Below are positions 12,346 to 23,345 of a stretch of DNA of 64,000 nt, in pieces. Every line of letters begins with the position of its first letter. The stretch's first letter is position 1. The position numbers and the translations under genes are program-made. The DNA is from Salarias fasciatus (Eukaryota; Chordata; Actinopteri; Blenniiformes; Blenniidae): NCBI RefSeq assembly GCF_902148845.1, contig NC_043748.1:19537346-19601345 (forward strand). The letters run 5' to 3'. The notes beneath the pieces are model-generated. The model did not search any database and had not been told where the DNA came from. It saw nothing but the letters and a program-made list of their open reading frames with translations.

Positions 12346-12637
12346 GGGTGGGCGGAGCCACACCTGCTCAGAGCTGCCAGGTGAGTTTGGAAGAGGAAGT
12401 CTGAGTTTCCTCCCGTTAAAGTTCACTCTGAAATCATCCCCTCACTGAGATGTGAGGTTCTGAGTGGATTTAAAGGCCATTTTCTACATTCTGACTCTTT
12501 TTTTTTTAAAGAGATTTTGAAGTTTCTGTTTCAAACACTCGGGGAGTTTTATTGTGTTTTACTTCAACACAGTGGATTTATTTCATATTCCAACAAATCA
12601 TGGATCAATAACAATTCAGGAAAGAAGCACAGACAAG

Positions 12638-12640
<3 letters not shown>

Positions 12641-12686
<46 letters not shown>

Positions 12687-12705
12687 CACACACACACACA
12701 CACAC
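12641..12705. repeat. (CA)n microsatellite
   Basis: About 32 CA units with one CG interruption near 12680. Confidence 0.95.
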
Positions 12706-12808
12706 CAGCAGTGAGCTGTGAAGTGGCGGTTGGAGTTAGTCGTGGGAGGGACGCATGTTTGTCGTTCTTCCACCTGAAAGAGATGGACAGACAGGACGGA
12801 GGACATTC

Positions 12809-12811
<3 letters not shown>

Positions 12812-12878
<67 letters not shown>
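12812..12878. repeat. (TG)n microsatellite
   Basis: About 33 TG units, 106 bp from the preceding CA repeat and of opposite sense. The two could pair as a long inverted repeat. Confidence 0.95.
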
Positions 12879-12879
<1 letters not shown>

Positions 12880-13049
12880 TGCGTGACACACAATTTATTT
12901 TTAGGTCCTCGAGGAATATGATGATTCATCTGCAATCTAAGAGGACTCAGGTGGATTAAATTGGACTTGGGTGGAATCAGATTTCACTCTGATAGATTTA
13001 GACAGATTCAGGAGGATTAGGTTGGACTCAGGTGGATCCTGGTTTAGGC

Positions 13050-13129
13050 CCTGAGTAGAGGCCCCTGGTGGAGGCCCCTGGTGGAGGCCTCCAGTAGAGG
13101 CCCCTGGTGGAGGCCCCTGGTGGAGGATC
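13050..13129. repeat. 13-bp minisatellite GAGGCCCCTGGTG
   Basis: About five tandem units of GAGGCCCCTGGTG, the third diverged to GAGGCCTCCAGTA. It lies downstream of the utp18 gene end. Confidence 0.85.
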
Positions 13130-13394
13130 TGGACATAAACCACAGATCAGCCGTACGGAGGCCCAGAAAGGACAAAATAACAGAAACCGAACCAGGAAGC
13201 GCCCAGTCTCAGTTTGCTGTCCTCTGATTGGTCCTCATCAGAGACTGAGAGAGACTCTCCAACCGGCCAAATAGGTGCTGGCTCTGGTTACCATGGTGAT
13301 TCTGAGACGGACCCTGAACAGAAAAAGGACCCAAACTGATGTTCTGTGATCCAGGATGTAAAATGAAAACCGAAACAGGTTCAGGAGCTCCAGA

Positions 13395-13475
13395 CTCGGC
13401 TGAGCAGTGCAGCAGTGGTTTGCTCTCTCCGGCTCACAACGATGTCATGGGTTCAAATTCTGTCCGCTGGACCAC
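13395..13475 (+). repeat. Fragment of dispersed fish repeat (tRNA-like head)
   Basis: 'gcagcagtggtttgctctct' followed by 'cggctcacaacga' and 'catgggttcaaattc' matches the common teleost repeat 'gcagtggttagcactctcgcctcacagcaagaaggtcctgggttcgaatcc'. GGTTCAAATTC resembles an RNA polymerase III B box. Only a short degenerate piece remains. The other end of the same repeat family is seen at 42010-42195. Confidence 0.5.
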
Positions 13476-13707
13476 TGTGACGGACTGAAGACGTGTCCAG
13501 CGGCAGCTCAGACGTCCTCTTCCAGACATACAGGAGGAGCTGCCTGAGGGGCCCCTTCAGGGGGGTTCCAACAGGAAGTTACAGAGTCTGTAAAGGGACC
13601 GAGTTCCGTCGTCACGTCTTTGATTTGGAGCCACGAAGACAAACCCTGACTGACTGATCCGCTCTGTGCAAATGAATCAATCCAAACAAGAAACTCCCAT
13701 TTTTCAG

Positions 13708-13713
13708 TTTATT
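13708..13713 (-). terminator. utp18: Poly(A) signal of utp18
   Basis: TTTATT on the plus strand, i.e. AATAAA on the minus strand, about 115 bases past the utp18 stop. It gives a short 3' UTR containing a CA repeat. Confidence 0.6.
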
Positions 13714-13729
13714 TTCATTCCACTGATTG

Positions 13730-13767
<38 letters not shown>

Positions 13768-13826
13768 CACAATAAAAAAAATGTTAAAAATTTCAGACTT
13801 GTTGCTCCACTTCACGTTTCGGCTCC

Positions 13827-13876
13827 TCAGAAGTCGTTATAATGCAGCAACCTGCAAAACACAGTTACAGATGAGT

Positions 13877-13918
<42 letters not shown>

Positions 13919-15864
13919 TTTGTGTCTTTTAACTACTTAAACACAAATGTTTTGATAACATTGTGTGTGTGTTGCTGTACCTGAGCAGGGGGGCGTGTCC
14001 TTTGTTGTTGGCCAATGAGAAGAAGCCGCTGTGTGGCGAGAAGTCGAGGCAGCCCGCTCGGTAGACGTACTTCCGATTGGCGATGGGAAAGTTGGAGAAG
14101 ACGGTGAGACTGGAGACGTGCAGCTGAGGACAGACAACACTCTTCATCATCATCATCCTCCTCGTCACAAACACGACCGTCGTCCCGACAGCTCACCAGC
14201 CGCAGCGCCTCGTCCTGGACGCGCGACGCCATGGCGAGGATCTCGGAGGTGGGGTTGAAGGCGAGCGAGGTGGCGGCGGTCAGCAGGTTCATGACGGCCT
14301 TCAGCGGTTTGGGGCTGGACGAGTTCAGACACGACTCCTGGGAGTAGATGTTGACCACCCCCGACTGAGACCTGAGACACACACACACACACACACACAC
14401 ACAAAACACTGACAGCCACGAGCCAATCAGAGGGCAGGGCGGGCGAGAGGGGGCGGGGCTTACCCGCAGGCCAGGAAGTGTCCGTTTGGAGACGCAGCGA
14501 TGGACGTCGACCGGACACAGCCGTCATCCGTGAAGCGGTTCACACACCGGCTGCTCCGCAGGTCCCACACGTACACCTCGCCCTCCTCTGGACACGGACA
14601 CACACACGGACACACACACGGACACACACACACACACACACACACAAGTAAAAAGAAGTGTAAAGTGAATGAACAGAAACAATCAGAATCCTCTCTCTGT
14701 GTTCCGATCGGACCGCCTCTTCAGAACCGTCTCATTGGCTGACCTGAGGACTGGTTGCCGTGGTAACGCAGCCTCACCTGAGTTAACGAAGACTTTGCCG
14801 CCGTCCTGCGAGAAAGCGACTCCGGTGACATCCCCATTGATCTTCATGCTGCCGACGACCTCCTTCGTCTGAGGAGGGAGAGACAGCTGAAAGACCACCG
14901 ACAAACAGGAGGAGGAAGAGGAGGAGGAGGAGGAGGAGGAAGAGGAGGAAGAGGAGGAAGAGGAGGAGGAAGAGGAGGAAGGGGAAGGGAAACCTTGAGT
15001 GTGAGGAGGTGCAGGTATCCATTGGTGCCGGTCAGCAGCAGATTGCCTCCGTCGGGACACACCGAGAACTCCTTCACTCTGGACTCATTCAGACCTGCGG
15101 ACGAACAGCAGCGCACAGACTGAGTTTCACAACGTCCACCAGAGGGCGGCGCCGACCCCTGACCCCTGACCTCTGACGGCGTTGACGGGCACCACGCGGC
15201 CCTCCATCATGTCATACAGGTAGAACATCTTGTTCCTCAGCCCGGTGGCGATCACCGTCTCGCCGTCCAGGCTGAACTGGGCCTTGTGGACGGGGAACTT
15301 GTCCAGCACGATGCTCTGGATCTTGGGGTTCGTCCTGCCGTCTACCTGCAGACGGAGGGACGTGAGGAGGACGAGCCCGGCGTCCGCCTGAACGGCTCCG
15401 ACCGGCCGACCGTACCTGGAAGAGCGAGATGGACTGGTCGAGTCCGGCCGTCATGACGACCTGAGCGGAGGGGTGGAACTGGACGGTGGACAGCCGGTCC
15501 TCGGAGGGACGCGCCTTGTTCGCATGGAGACACTTCTTGATCTGAGACACACAGAGAGACGGGGGCGGCGGTCAAACTGGAGCGGCGGCTGAACCTCCGC
15601 CCGGTCTGAGCTCACTCACCCGGATGGTTCCGCTCGGCAGACTCTCTGAAGACGCCACGAAGTTCCCTGTCCTCCTCAGCAAGTCGTCCTCGTCCTCCTC
15701 CTCTTCCTCCTCTGCAGCAGCAGATTCACACACACCAATGTAAAGTTTGAACACAAACCGAGGGGACAAATCTGAGCAGTCCTTCTACCTTCCATCATCT
15801 TCTTCTTCTGGGCGCCACTCTCTGCCCACGATGGCGCTCCGCCCATCGACTTCTGGAACCTGAA

Positions 15865-15907
<43 letters not shown>

Positions 15908-16647
15908 GTCGACCGTCAGACGTTCAGCTGCCGGAGCCACAGGTGAGTCCAGGCGCCCGGACGTACTGCTCCTTCATCCTCTCCTGCAGTTTGAGTTTCG
16001 ACATGACGGCCTCGGCGTCTCCCTTCATCAGGTTCCTCCGGTACCGGTGCGTCATGTCCACTCTGGAACACAGAACACACACCGTCCTGTCAGGGACGAG
16101 CCGTCAGCGTGACGAGCGGCTCCGGTCCGAGCGGGCACGCTCACTCTTCGTCCAGCTCGTCATCCTCGTCCACCCAGGCCGGTCCTCTGGGCGCCTGCTC
16201 CTCCTCCTCCACCTCCTCTTCATCCTCCTGCTGCTCCTCATCATCGTCCTCCAGCAGCAGAGACCCGGTCTGGACCTCACTGTCCTGCTCAGACAAACAC
16301 CACCCAATCACAAACACTGAAGATACATTCAGGAAACAACATTACACTGATCAGCTCAGCAGGGGGCTTTTGACTGGCAGTCAGGGGTGAATTCACGGCC
16401 TCACCTCCTCCTTCAGCCTCTCCAGCAGCTCCTCCTCTCCTCCGAACAGCAGCTCCTCCAGGACCTTCACCGAGCTGTCCGCCTCCCGCAGCTCCGCCAG
16501 CCGCTTCACGTTCCTCCGCCGCAGCCGCTCCTCCAGCTCGGGGTCCGGCTCCGGCTCCGGGTCCCGGGGCTCGGCCGGCCGGCTCCTCTTCGCGGCCGGA
16601 CGTCGCTCCTTGGAGGCGGGAAGCTTTATGACGCTCGGGTCCGCCAT
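13827..16647 (-). CDS. utp18: UTP18, U3 snoRNP-associated WD40 protein of the SSU processome
   Basis: WD40 component of the nucleolar small-subunit processome, needed for early 18S rRNA cleavages; in the family it also recruits the exosome helicase MTR4. Thirteen coding exons give about 535 residues (human 556): 16647-16405, 16284-16145, about 16063-15964, 15860-15789, 15711-15619, 15541-15416, 15347-15174, 15094-14993, 14870-14777, 14588-14464, 14371-14197, 14125-13982 and 13851-13827. Recognisable stretches are an acidic N-terminal region; EDEDDLLRRTGNFVASS; the WD repeats STVQFHPSAQVVMTAGLDQS, KIQSIVLDKFPVHKAQFS, GYLHLLTLK, VVGSMKINGDVTGVAFS, GEVYVWDLRSSRCVNRF, SGVVNIYSQESCL and LTVFSNFPIANR; and the tail LLHYNDF. 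The ATG at 16647 is the first in frame after a CpG-rich leader and starts MADPSVIKLPASK. Several introns consist largely of CA repeats. High confidence. Confidence 0.95.
13879..13916. repeat. (CA)n in last utp18 intron
   Basis: About 19 CA units in the 130-bp intron before the last coding exon of utp18. Confidence 0.95.
14908..14988. repeat. Purine-only tract (GGA/GAA)n in a utp18 intron
   Basis: About 80 bases of uninterrupted purine on the plus strand, built of GAGGAG and GAGGAA units with local mirror symmetry. It makes up most of the intron between the GYLHLLTLK and TKEVVGSM exons. Confidence 0.9.
15867..15905. repeat. (CA)n in utp18 intron
   Basis: About 19 CA units starting a few bases from the splice acceptor of the FQKSMGGAPSWAE exon. 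Confidence 0.95.
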
Positions 16648-17229
16648 GCCGCCACCGGGACTGCAGAAACACTCCGAATTTAACCTCCTTGCGTGGTTTT
16701 CAATCAAGTTTAGGAACACGTGAATGTGTTTTCCTCCCGAGGTGATGCACTTCCGGTTTAGAGGCGTCTAACCCGGAAAGACCTGTGACTGCCTCCTGGT
16801 GGACACTGACGGAACTGCACGGTGTAAACCAGCGGTGGCAAACGGTCACAGAGTAGCCGGTAAATTTACACTTTTAGGTGTTTCTTTGTTGCTGTATAGA
16901 GTATATTCCAATAAAACGTCGATATACTTAAAAAAAACAAAACTATAAAATTACTACAATCTCAACATACAGCCTATTTTTACCTTCTAGTGCAAAATAC
17001 AGTGATAGTGTCCCAATAAAACTTCTGTATTTAGCATATTTTTCCAAATTCACCCGAGTGCATGGCTTTGAGGCTGATGCTGGTTTGTCTTTCATTGCAG
17101 CACCATCGATGTCTCAGCTCATACCTAACTGTTGTGTTCACTCTTAAAAAAAAAATCAATCTTTTGCATCTGCAGGCTGTAAACATCTCATTCTCATCAA
17201 TCAGACTCAAGCAGAGTTCAGTGGTGGAC
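16648..17229. promoter_or_regulatory. Interval between the utp18 start and the wipf2 3' end
   Basis: The first 150 bases are CpG-containing and probably hold the utp18 promoter and 5' leader. A CCACCAGGAGGC word (reverse) lies at 16791-16802. The remainder is AT-rich, with no feature seen. Confidence 0.45.
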
Positions 17230-18147
17230 TTTATTTCAGAGTGCAGAGTTACTGAGAGAGATTAGCGCGGTGGTCTCCGGCCGCTTCGGCCCAGGCAGTC
17301 TTCTGTCCCGCAGGTTTCAGGATCTCCTGCTGAGCAGGAAGACGGATCGCGTGCAGCAGAACAGGAGCTCTCCGGGGTCGGACACCACCGATTCAGAAGC
17401 TTCAAACACATTTTAAATCTTCACATTTACAGCAAAGTTTGTAAGGCAGAATGGGGGGGCCGGGGTGGGGCAGGGGGGGTCAGGGGTCGCATGCATCAGC
17501 CGCAGTCACTTTGAATGCATGAAAACTGTCGGAAATCAAACATGACACAGAAAACTGCTCACACATACACACACACACATACATACATGAGTGGAAGAGT
17601 TATTAAGAGTTTTTGATGGTTTGTCCCATCAACCCCCCCGAACAGGACACCGACATGGCTCCACCTCCAGACAGGTAGATAACCTCTGGTGACCTGTTCT
17701 GGTTTGCTTCAGTCCACGTTGGCACTTCCAGACCAACGTGTGGTCAGTTCGACATCTCCAGGACGGATGAGGATGATGATGATGACGATGATGATGATGA
17801 AGGTGAGTATTTACAGCGTCCTCTCCTCCCCATCTCTGCTCAGTTCACGGACCCTGAGGTCTCCACCCAGAGTCCCGTCGGTTCCTGGTGTGTGTGCAGA
17901 GGGGAACCGGGGTGGAGGAGCAGGCGGTCCGACACAACGTGTCACACAAACACAGATCAAGTCTTCAGGTTTGTCTTCAGAAATCCTCAACATCACACTC
18001 TGCTCAGCCAATCGGCTGCGAGGAAGAAGGCGAGGATGATGAAGCTGCAGGCGTCGCGCCACGGACTGACGTGGATAAGAGAGTGTGAGTGTTAATGCAA
18101 TGTGTGTGTGTTTGTTGGTTGTGTTATGTGTGTGCTTGTGAGGGTTA

Positions 18148-18190
<43 letters not shown>

Positions 18191-18220
18191 TGTAGTTAAT
18201 CTCTGCTGGTTCTCCTGTCT
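17230..18220 (-). other. wipf2: Probable 3' UTR of wipf2
   Basis: Runs from the wipf2 stop at 18221 to TTTATT (AATAAA on the minus strand) at 17230-17235. It contains a (GAT)n run at 17767-17802, a G-rich stretch near 17450-17480 and a TG repeat at 18157-18189. Extent inferred from the poly(A) signal. Confidence 0.45.
18157..18189. repeat. (TG)n in wipf2 3' region
   Basis: About 16 TG units 32 bases past the wipf2 stop codon (minus-strand sense). Confidence 0.9.
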
Positions 18221-18295
18221 TCACCTCCCCACAGGAGGCAGTGGAGGAGCTCCTCTCAACACTGAAACAAACAGCGAGAACGTCAGAAATCCTGT

Positions 18296-18372
<77 letters not shown>

Positions 18373-21300
18373 CCTCTGTTGGCCCTGCTGGGGTAGATCT
18401 TGGTGAAGTGCCTGTACTCATCTGGAGGAGGAAAGTCGTCCAGAGGATGAAACGAATACTTGGACTCAAAATCATCTGCAGGACAAAAAAAAAAAACAAA
18501 ATTCAGAGCTGAACTGAGAGACGACATGCAGGAGGACAGACGGAGGAGAGGTGGAGGACAGACGGAGAAGAGGTGGAGGACAGACGGAGGAGAGGTGGAG
18601 GACAGACGGAGAAGAGGTAGAGGACAGATGGAGGAGAGGTGGAGGACAGACGGAGAGGAAGTGGAGGACAGAGAGGACAGACTCACCAACGAAGGAGCGA
18701 GGGATGGAGGAGGAGGAGGAGGAGGAGGAATGTCCATTTCGCAGAGGAGGAGGAGGCGGGGGAGGAGCAGCGGGGGTGCGGGTGGGAGGGGGAGGAGGCT
18801 TCCCCCTGGTGGGGGGGTCAGAAGACGAGGGGCTACCATGCGCCCTGTAGGGGGGAGGAGGGGGTGGGGCTTCTCGTCCACCTGCTCTGGATGACACCGG
18901 AGACGGCTGGGGGGGGACCGGAGGAGCTGAGGACACACAACAACAACACGCTTAGCTTTTTAAAAAATTATCCACAATGCACGTGGAGGATGTTTCAGGC
19001 ATGTGGAGCGCTCACCTGCTCCTCGGCCAGGCGCCGGCGCCCTGTTGCCCCCCTGCTGGGACAGGGTGGGGGATGCTGGGGGGGGAGGGGCGGGGCCTCT
19101 GGTGGGGGTGTGGCCTCCCGGGGAAGGGGCGGGCCGCTTGCTGCTGAGAGAGTTATGGCGCTGCGGCAGGTCGGGCGCCAATTCGCCGCCTCCCGTCGGA
19201 CTGGTCGTGATGCGGTACGGAGGAGGGGGCGGGGCCAGGGAGGACGAGGAGGAAGGGGCGGGGTTTCCTCCAGAGGTGGGCGGACGTCTGTTGTTGCCAG
19301 GAGACGGGGGAGGTTTGGAGGGGAGGGGCGGAGTGTTGCTGGGTGTTGGAGGGAGGGGCTTCTCTCTGACATAAGACGAAGAGGGGGGTGAGGGGGCGTT
19401 ACCACGACGACACATGGGGGGTGGGGGCGGAGCGGAGGAGGAGTGCTTCATGCCAGTGGAGGGGGAGGAGGCAGCAGAGGAGGGGGAGGAGGGAGAAGGG
19501 CAGGGGGAGGAAGACAGGTTGGGGAGGGAGGGGCGCTGTGAGCGAGAGGTTTCCAACGGCGACGACGCCTGGGGGGAGGGGCTCTCTGCGTCGTCAGGGC
19601 GATGGCTGGGGGGGCGGGGGGCGGCCCCCCGAGTGGAGGGAGGACGTGACGAGGATCCATCTGCAACAACAAAACAAAGTTAAAAAAATTCCAGTCGAAT
19701 TCCACTTCTCATCACTAAACAGACGAGTCGACCCCTCACCTCCGACCGGCCTCAGTTTGGGAACGCCGCTTGCAAACAGGCCTCCAATCGGTGGAGCCGA
19801 CCCTGAAGGACTTGACGCTCCACTCCCATTGGCTCCTGCCGACGCTGCTCCGCCTCCTTTGGGCTCTGAGAACCACAACCATGGGACAGGTGAGTGAGGC
19901 TCCACCCCCTGAAGGGGAGGGGTCGCTACTCTCCGCATGAGGATGGAGTGAGTGGAGGGGGAGGTGAGGAGGTCGGTCCGGGGGGGACGTCCATGTTCCA
20001 CCTAATGCGTTGCTGCTATGCTATTGATCACTTGCTTGAACAACAAAGAGCTGGCTCGTCACCAGCACGTCCAAAACTTAGCTGCGAGGCTCCCTGCTGA
20101 GAGTCCCCAGGACTCTCTTTACAACTCGGAGTGACCGCTATTTCACATCCACCGCCCTTATCTTTGGAACCAAATTCCTCCAGACCTGCTCTCTGGACTC
20201 TGTGGATGCTTTCAGAAAAACATCTGTTCCAATTAGCATTCCAGATCTACTGACGCAGCGTTGTCTTGACTGTATTATGTACTGTTTATATGTTTCTTTA
20301 TCTCTCTGATCGCGTGTGCCGAGCAGGGTTTATACGATCTCTTATCTTATGTCATGCTCTGTTTATATCTTCTATCTTTATATCTTGATCTTCATATGAT
20401 TCTCTGCCACTGTGAAGCACTTTGTGACGGCTGATCAGTGAAAAGCAAGATACAAACACATTTCACTCACTTACTACTGGTAGTTGAAACAATTGGCTGT
20501 TATTTCAGCGAGTCCATTTCCTCTGCTTGCCACAGCCAACATGCCAACTGCTAAAAATACTTTTTCAGCAAAAACACAGCCTCGGGGCCTTAATCCACTC
20601 TACCTACCACTCAAAAAAGTACTACACATTATTAAGCACAGTTGATTAAAAAAAAAAAAAAGAAAAAGAAAAATCAACTAGCAGCCTACTTACCCGTGAT
20701 GGAATTACAGAAGTACTGCGCATATCGACAGAAACACGAAATAACGCCTGCCATGAAAATGAACTCCCTTATGTGAAGGTTGATGTCTTTGTGCTCGGTA
20801 ACAATGGTACCATGGTCACGCCGTGAACCCAGCAGGCTCGCCGGCGCCGCGCAGCATGACATCACGACCACAGCGGTGGGTGATGGTGCAAAACCGCAGC
20901 GGAGGAAGCAACGCATCCAGTGGAACACGGGGGGTCAGACAGGCGAGGTCAGGTGATGACATCAGTCAGGTGAGGTCAGGTGACGATGATGTCAGACAGG
21001 TGAAGTGATCGGGAAGGTCAGTTGAGGTGTCACACAGGTGAGATCGGGTGATGTCACAGGGAGGATTAGGTGATGACGTCACACAGGTGAGACTGGGTGG
21101 AATCTTAATTGAAACGTTGAAGCTACTGAATTTATCAGGTGATGTCATCACCTCAGTCGTTAAGAATGATGACATCACGGTCTCTACTGGACCAATCCGC
21201 AGTCTCAGGTCTGCAGGTTGAGCCGTTACCTGTCAGGTGGAGCTCAGAGACACCGACCCAGTGGAGTCAAACCGCGGCTAACAGCTTGTGGGAACAATTC

Positions 21301-22869
21301 AAGGCCCGGTTTTAGTGAAAGTAAATGATCAGATACACATTTTCTCTCTTCGTGCTTGACGTTCCTCTGGTGTCTTTACTGAAATGTTTTGTTTTCTGAC
21401 CTCATTTCAAATGAATTTATCTTCACTGTTTTGCCTGGCTTCTGATCATGTTCTAATATGGATGAATCCTGTTCATGTAACAGCTGTTTCCAGATGAACC
21501 TCAGGCGTTGGTGTGTCTGAGCTCAGATCATCCCGACACAAAGCAGCGCTTCAGTCTGAAACCTGAAGCTTCATACAGATCGGAGAGGTCTGCCATCTCC
21601 TCCCTCTGCAGAGAAACAGAGTTTCACCCATCAAACCATCTGGACAGATGACTGAAACTCAGCAGGAGGAGTGTGTTCAGCAGACGTCTCCGCTCTCGGC
21701 AGCAGCAGCTCAGCAGAAAGCTGCAGAGTCAGTTTAAAGCAGCCACTCCGTCACCAGAAACTCAGGATTGAACGTGAGAGTCCGCAGAGAGCAGCAGAAG
21801 GAGAGAGAGGAGATGTGTTAAGGCAGAAATCCACAGAGACAGGACAGAGAAACATGGAACATGGCGGTTCCTGGGTGTGTGTGATGAAACTGAATGGTTT
21901 GAAATATGAAACATTTTAAAAAGGTGTGTGGTCAATCAGCAGGACTGTCGTCCTCAGTGTACCTGTCACAGAACTCTGAATGAATTAACTCCAAACTAAA
22001 CTGGTTTAGTTTAATTTTTCAAGGACTGATGCAAACATTTACGTTTTGTGTGGATTCCTGCAATTTTATCTACGAAATTACTGAAATATTCAGCAATCGC
22101 TTTCAGTTTGAGGTGTTTGGCCATGAAAATCTTAAAATGCTGCCCGTTGTGACACTCCCACTGGGCACACGCGTGCAGTCATCACTCTGTCAGGTCAGAG
22201 GTCAGCTGACTGCTGCAGCAGGGGTTTTAATCTGCCAGCAGGTGCAGTGTTTTGTTTTGTTGTGTCCACAGTGGGTTCGAGCCCCCGTGTGAGCGCTGCG
22301 CGGCTGCTTAAACGTCCCTGAGCCTCCTGCGGGCAGCCTGTAGTATCAGAGAAGAAGGCGTCTTACTGTCCAGCAGCGACATGGCGGCGGCGCTCGAATC
22401 TGCTGCCGACTTCTTCTGTTCCTCAGACGGCGCCCCCTGCTGTCTGGGCTGGCTCGGCTGCGGGTGTTGCTGATGTAGGTATTGGTATAATCGAATGTAT
22501 GGGTGGTCTGTGGGGGGTGTCGGGCTCTTTGGCGTTTGGCTCTTACTGTCGAGCAGCGGCGCGCTGCGGTCGTTCACCACCGCCACCTTCTTCAGCTTGG
22601 TGCCCCTGCAGATGTCCGAGAGCAGAGCGCCGCGGCCGCCGGCCTCGCCTGGACTCAGTTTGGGAGGACCGGTGTTCGCCTGAGGAGGTCACATCGTCTT
22701 TATTACCCTTCTCCCGGTGCGTTCTGCTCAGATCAGACTTTATCGGCAGCAGAGCTCCATCATGAACAGAGAGGAGGAGGAGGAGGAGGAAGAGGCTGCT
22801 CACCTGGCTGAAGGTGGGCGGAGGAGGAGGTCCTCCCGGAGGGGGAGGAGGTGGAGGAGGGATCGGCAT
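18221..22869 (-). CDS. wipf2: WAS/WASL-interacting protein family member 2 (WIPF2/WIRE)
   Basis: Cytoplasmic verprolin-family adaptor that binds actin through an N-terminal WH2 motif and N-WASP through its C-terminus, linking receptor signals to Arp2/3-driven actin assembly. Exons 22869-22804, 22679-22547, 19865-19740, 19660-19016, 18926-18687, 18475-18374 and 18252-18221 join in phase to 447 residues (human about 440). Order: MPIPPPPPPPPGGPPPPPTF; WH2 motif (GRGALLSDICRGTKLKKV); GGLFASGVPKLRPVG; a long proline/serine region with profilin- and SH3-type motifs (TGMKHSSSAPPPPP, YVREKPLPPTP, LAPPPPPYR, DLPQRHNSL, RGKPPPPPTRTP); and the WASP-binding segment (DDFESKYSFHPLDDFPPPDE, FTKIYPS, GAPPLPP). 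GVPKLRPVG and the LPQRHNSL region resemble WIPF2 more than WIPF1/3. A possible alternative exon lies just after exon 2 (see findings). Intron 2 (22546-19866) carries a LINE remnant. Confidence 0.95.
18300..18369. repeat. (TG)n next to the wipf2 exon 6 donor
   Basis: About 35 TG units. On the gene strand the intron begins GTATACACAC and is almost entirely CA repeat up to the last exon. Confidence 0.95.
18530..18680. repeat. 22-bp minisatellite in wipf2 intron 5
   Basis: About seven tandem copies of a 22-bp purine-rich unit, GGAGGAGAGGTGGAGGACAG followed by AC (plus strand), alternating GGAGGAG and GGAGAAG variants. It abuts the splice donor of wipf2 exon 5 at 18686. Open frames here on both strands are repeat artefacts. 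Confidence 0.9.
19985..20470 (+). mobile_element. LINE 3'-end remnant in wipf2 intron 2
   Basis: Degenerate reverse-transcriptase C-terminal sequence: 'caaaacttagctgcgaggct' reads QNLAARL, and a later stretch resembles RPYLWNQIPPDL and a 'sVDAFRKT' segment. It is followed by a 3' tail ending 'gaagcactttgtgacg'. The pattern is that of Rex1/L2-type non-LTR elements of fish. It is 5'-truncated with in-frame stops and lies antisense to wipf2. The exact family is uncertain. Confidence 0.6.
20471..22290 (-). other. Remainder of wipf2 intron 2
   Basis: No exon seen. A segment at 20940-21180 is rich in degenerate 'gtcaggtgaggtcaggtgatgac' copies, a weak minisatellite. The rest is ordinary intronic sequence. 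Confidence 0.6.
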
Positions 22870-22900
22870 CCTGCTGCTACAACACACACCTGATCACCTG

Positions 22901-22946
<46 letters not shown>

Positions 22947-23345
22947 AGTGGTTCCGTGCTGCTGCGTACGGACGAGCACGCGCACAAAGACGTTCATCAT
23001 CACTGTTGTTTTCTGAACCGTTAGCTTTGACGCTAAGCTCGTACATAATTAACACACGCACGCGCTAACACAAACGAGCGCGCGCATACTGCAGTCCGAT
23101 AGCTTTTGTTTGATGGCTTTAGCTCAGAGTGCTAGCGTTGTTTGTTAGCATTATATAGTATTTAAGAAAAATACCTCCTCCGAGGTGAGCTTCGTGTACC
23201 TCACCTGGGAGCGGCGCCGCCTCTGCGCCGTTTAGCTCATACCGGTGGCCTCCTCCCGGGGTTTGCGGTGCAGCCTGGGCCCGGGGGTCTTGCTGGGACC
23301 GGCTCGGTTCGGTTCGCTCCGCTGTTAGCCGTTAGCTGCTAGCCC
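22870..23345 (-). promoter_or_regulatory. wipf2: 5' region of wipf2 with candidate non-coding exon 1
   Basis: On the minus strand a donor CCCAG|GTGAGG lies at 23205/23204 at the 3' end of a CpG-rich block (23190-23350), and an acceptor (tagcag) lies just upstream of the ATG at 22869. This fits a 5' UTR exon of about 23205-23340. GTTAGC and GCTAGC words cluster at 23320-23345. A CA repeat fills 22900-22944 of the intron. Confidence 0.5.
22900..22944. repeat. (CA)n in wipf2 5' intron
   Basis: About 22 CA units. Confidence 0.95.

Larger units (their letters stand above)
12346..13700. other. Intergenic region between TRIM and utp18
   Basis: No coding exons recognised. It holds two long dinucleotide repeats (12641-12705 and 12812-12878), a 13-bp minisatellite (13050-13129) and a fragment of a dispersed fish repeat near 13395-13475. 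Several degenerate 'aggtggattagg'-like words occur around 12945-13045. Confidence 0.7.

Noticed and set aside
13395-13475. Possible tRNA gene because of a B-box-like GGTTCAAATTC
   Set aside because: No cloverleaf can be drawn; it matches the head of a dispersed fish repeat.
17811-18938. 375-codon minus-strand frame through CA repeats
   Set aside because: Reads through wipf2 introns, the CA array and the minisatellite; the true exons use other frames with good splice sites.
18639-19391. 250-codon plus-strand Gly/Arg-rich frame
   Set aside because: Antisense of the wipf2 proline-rich exons.
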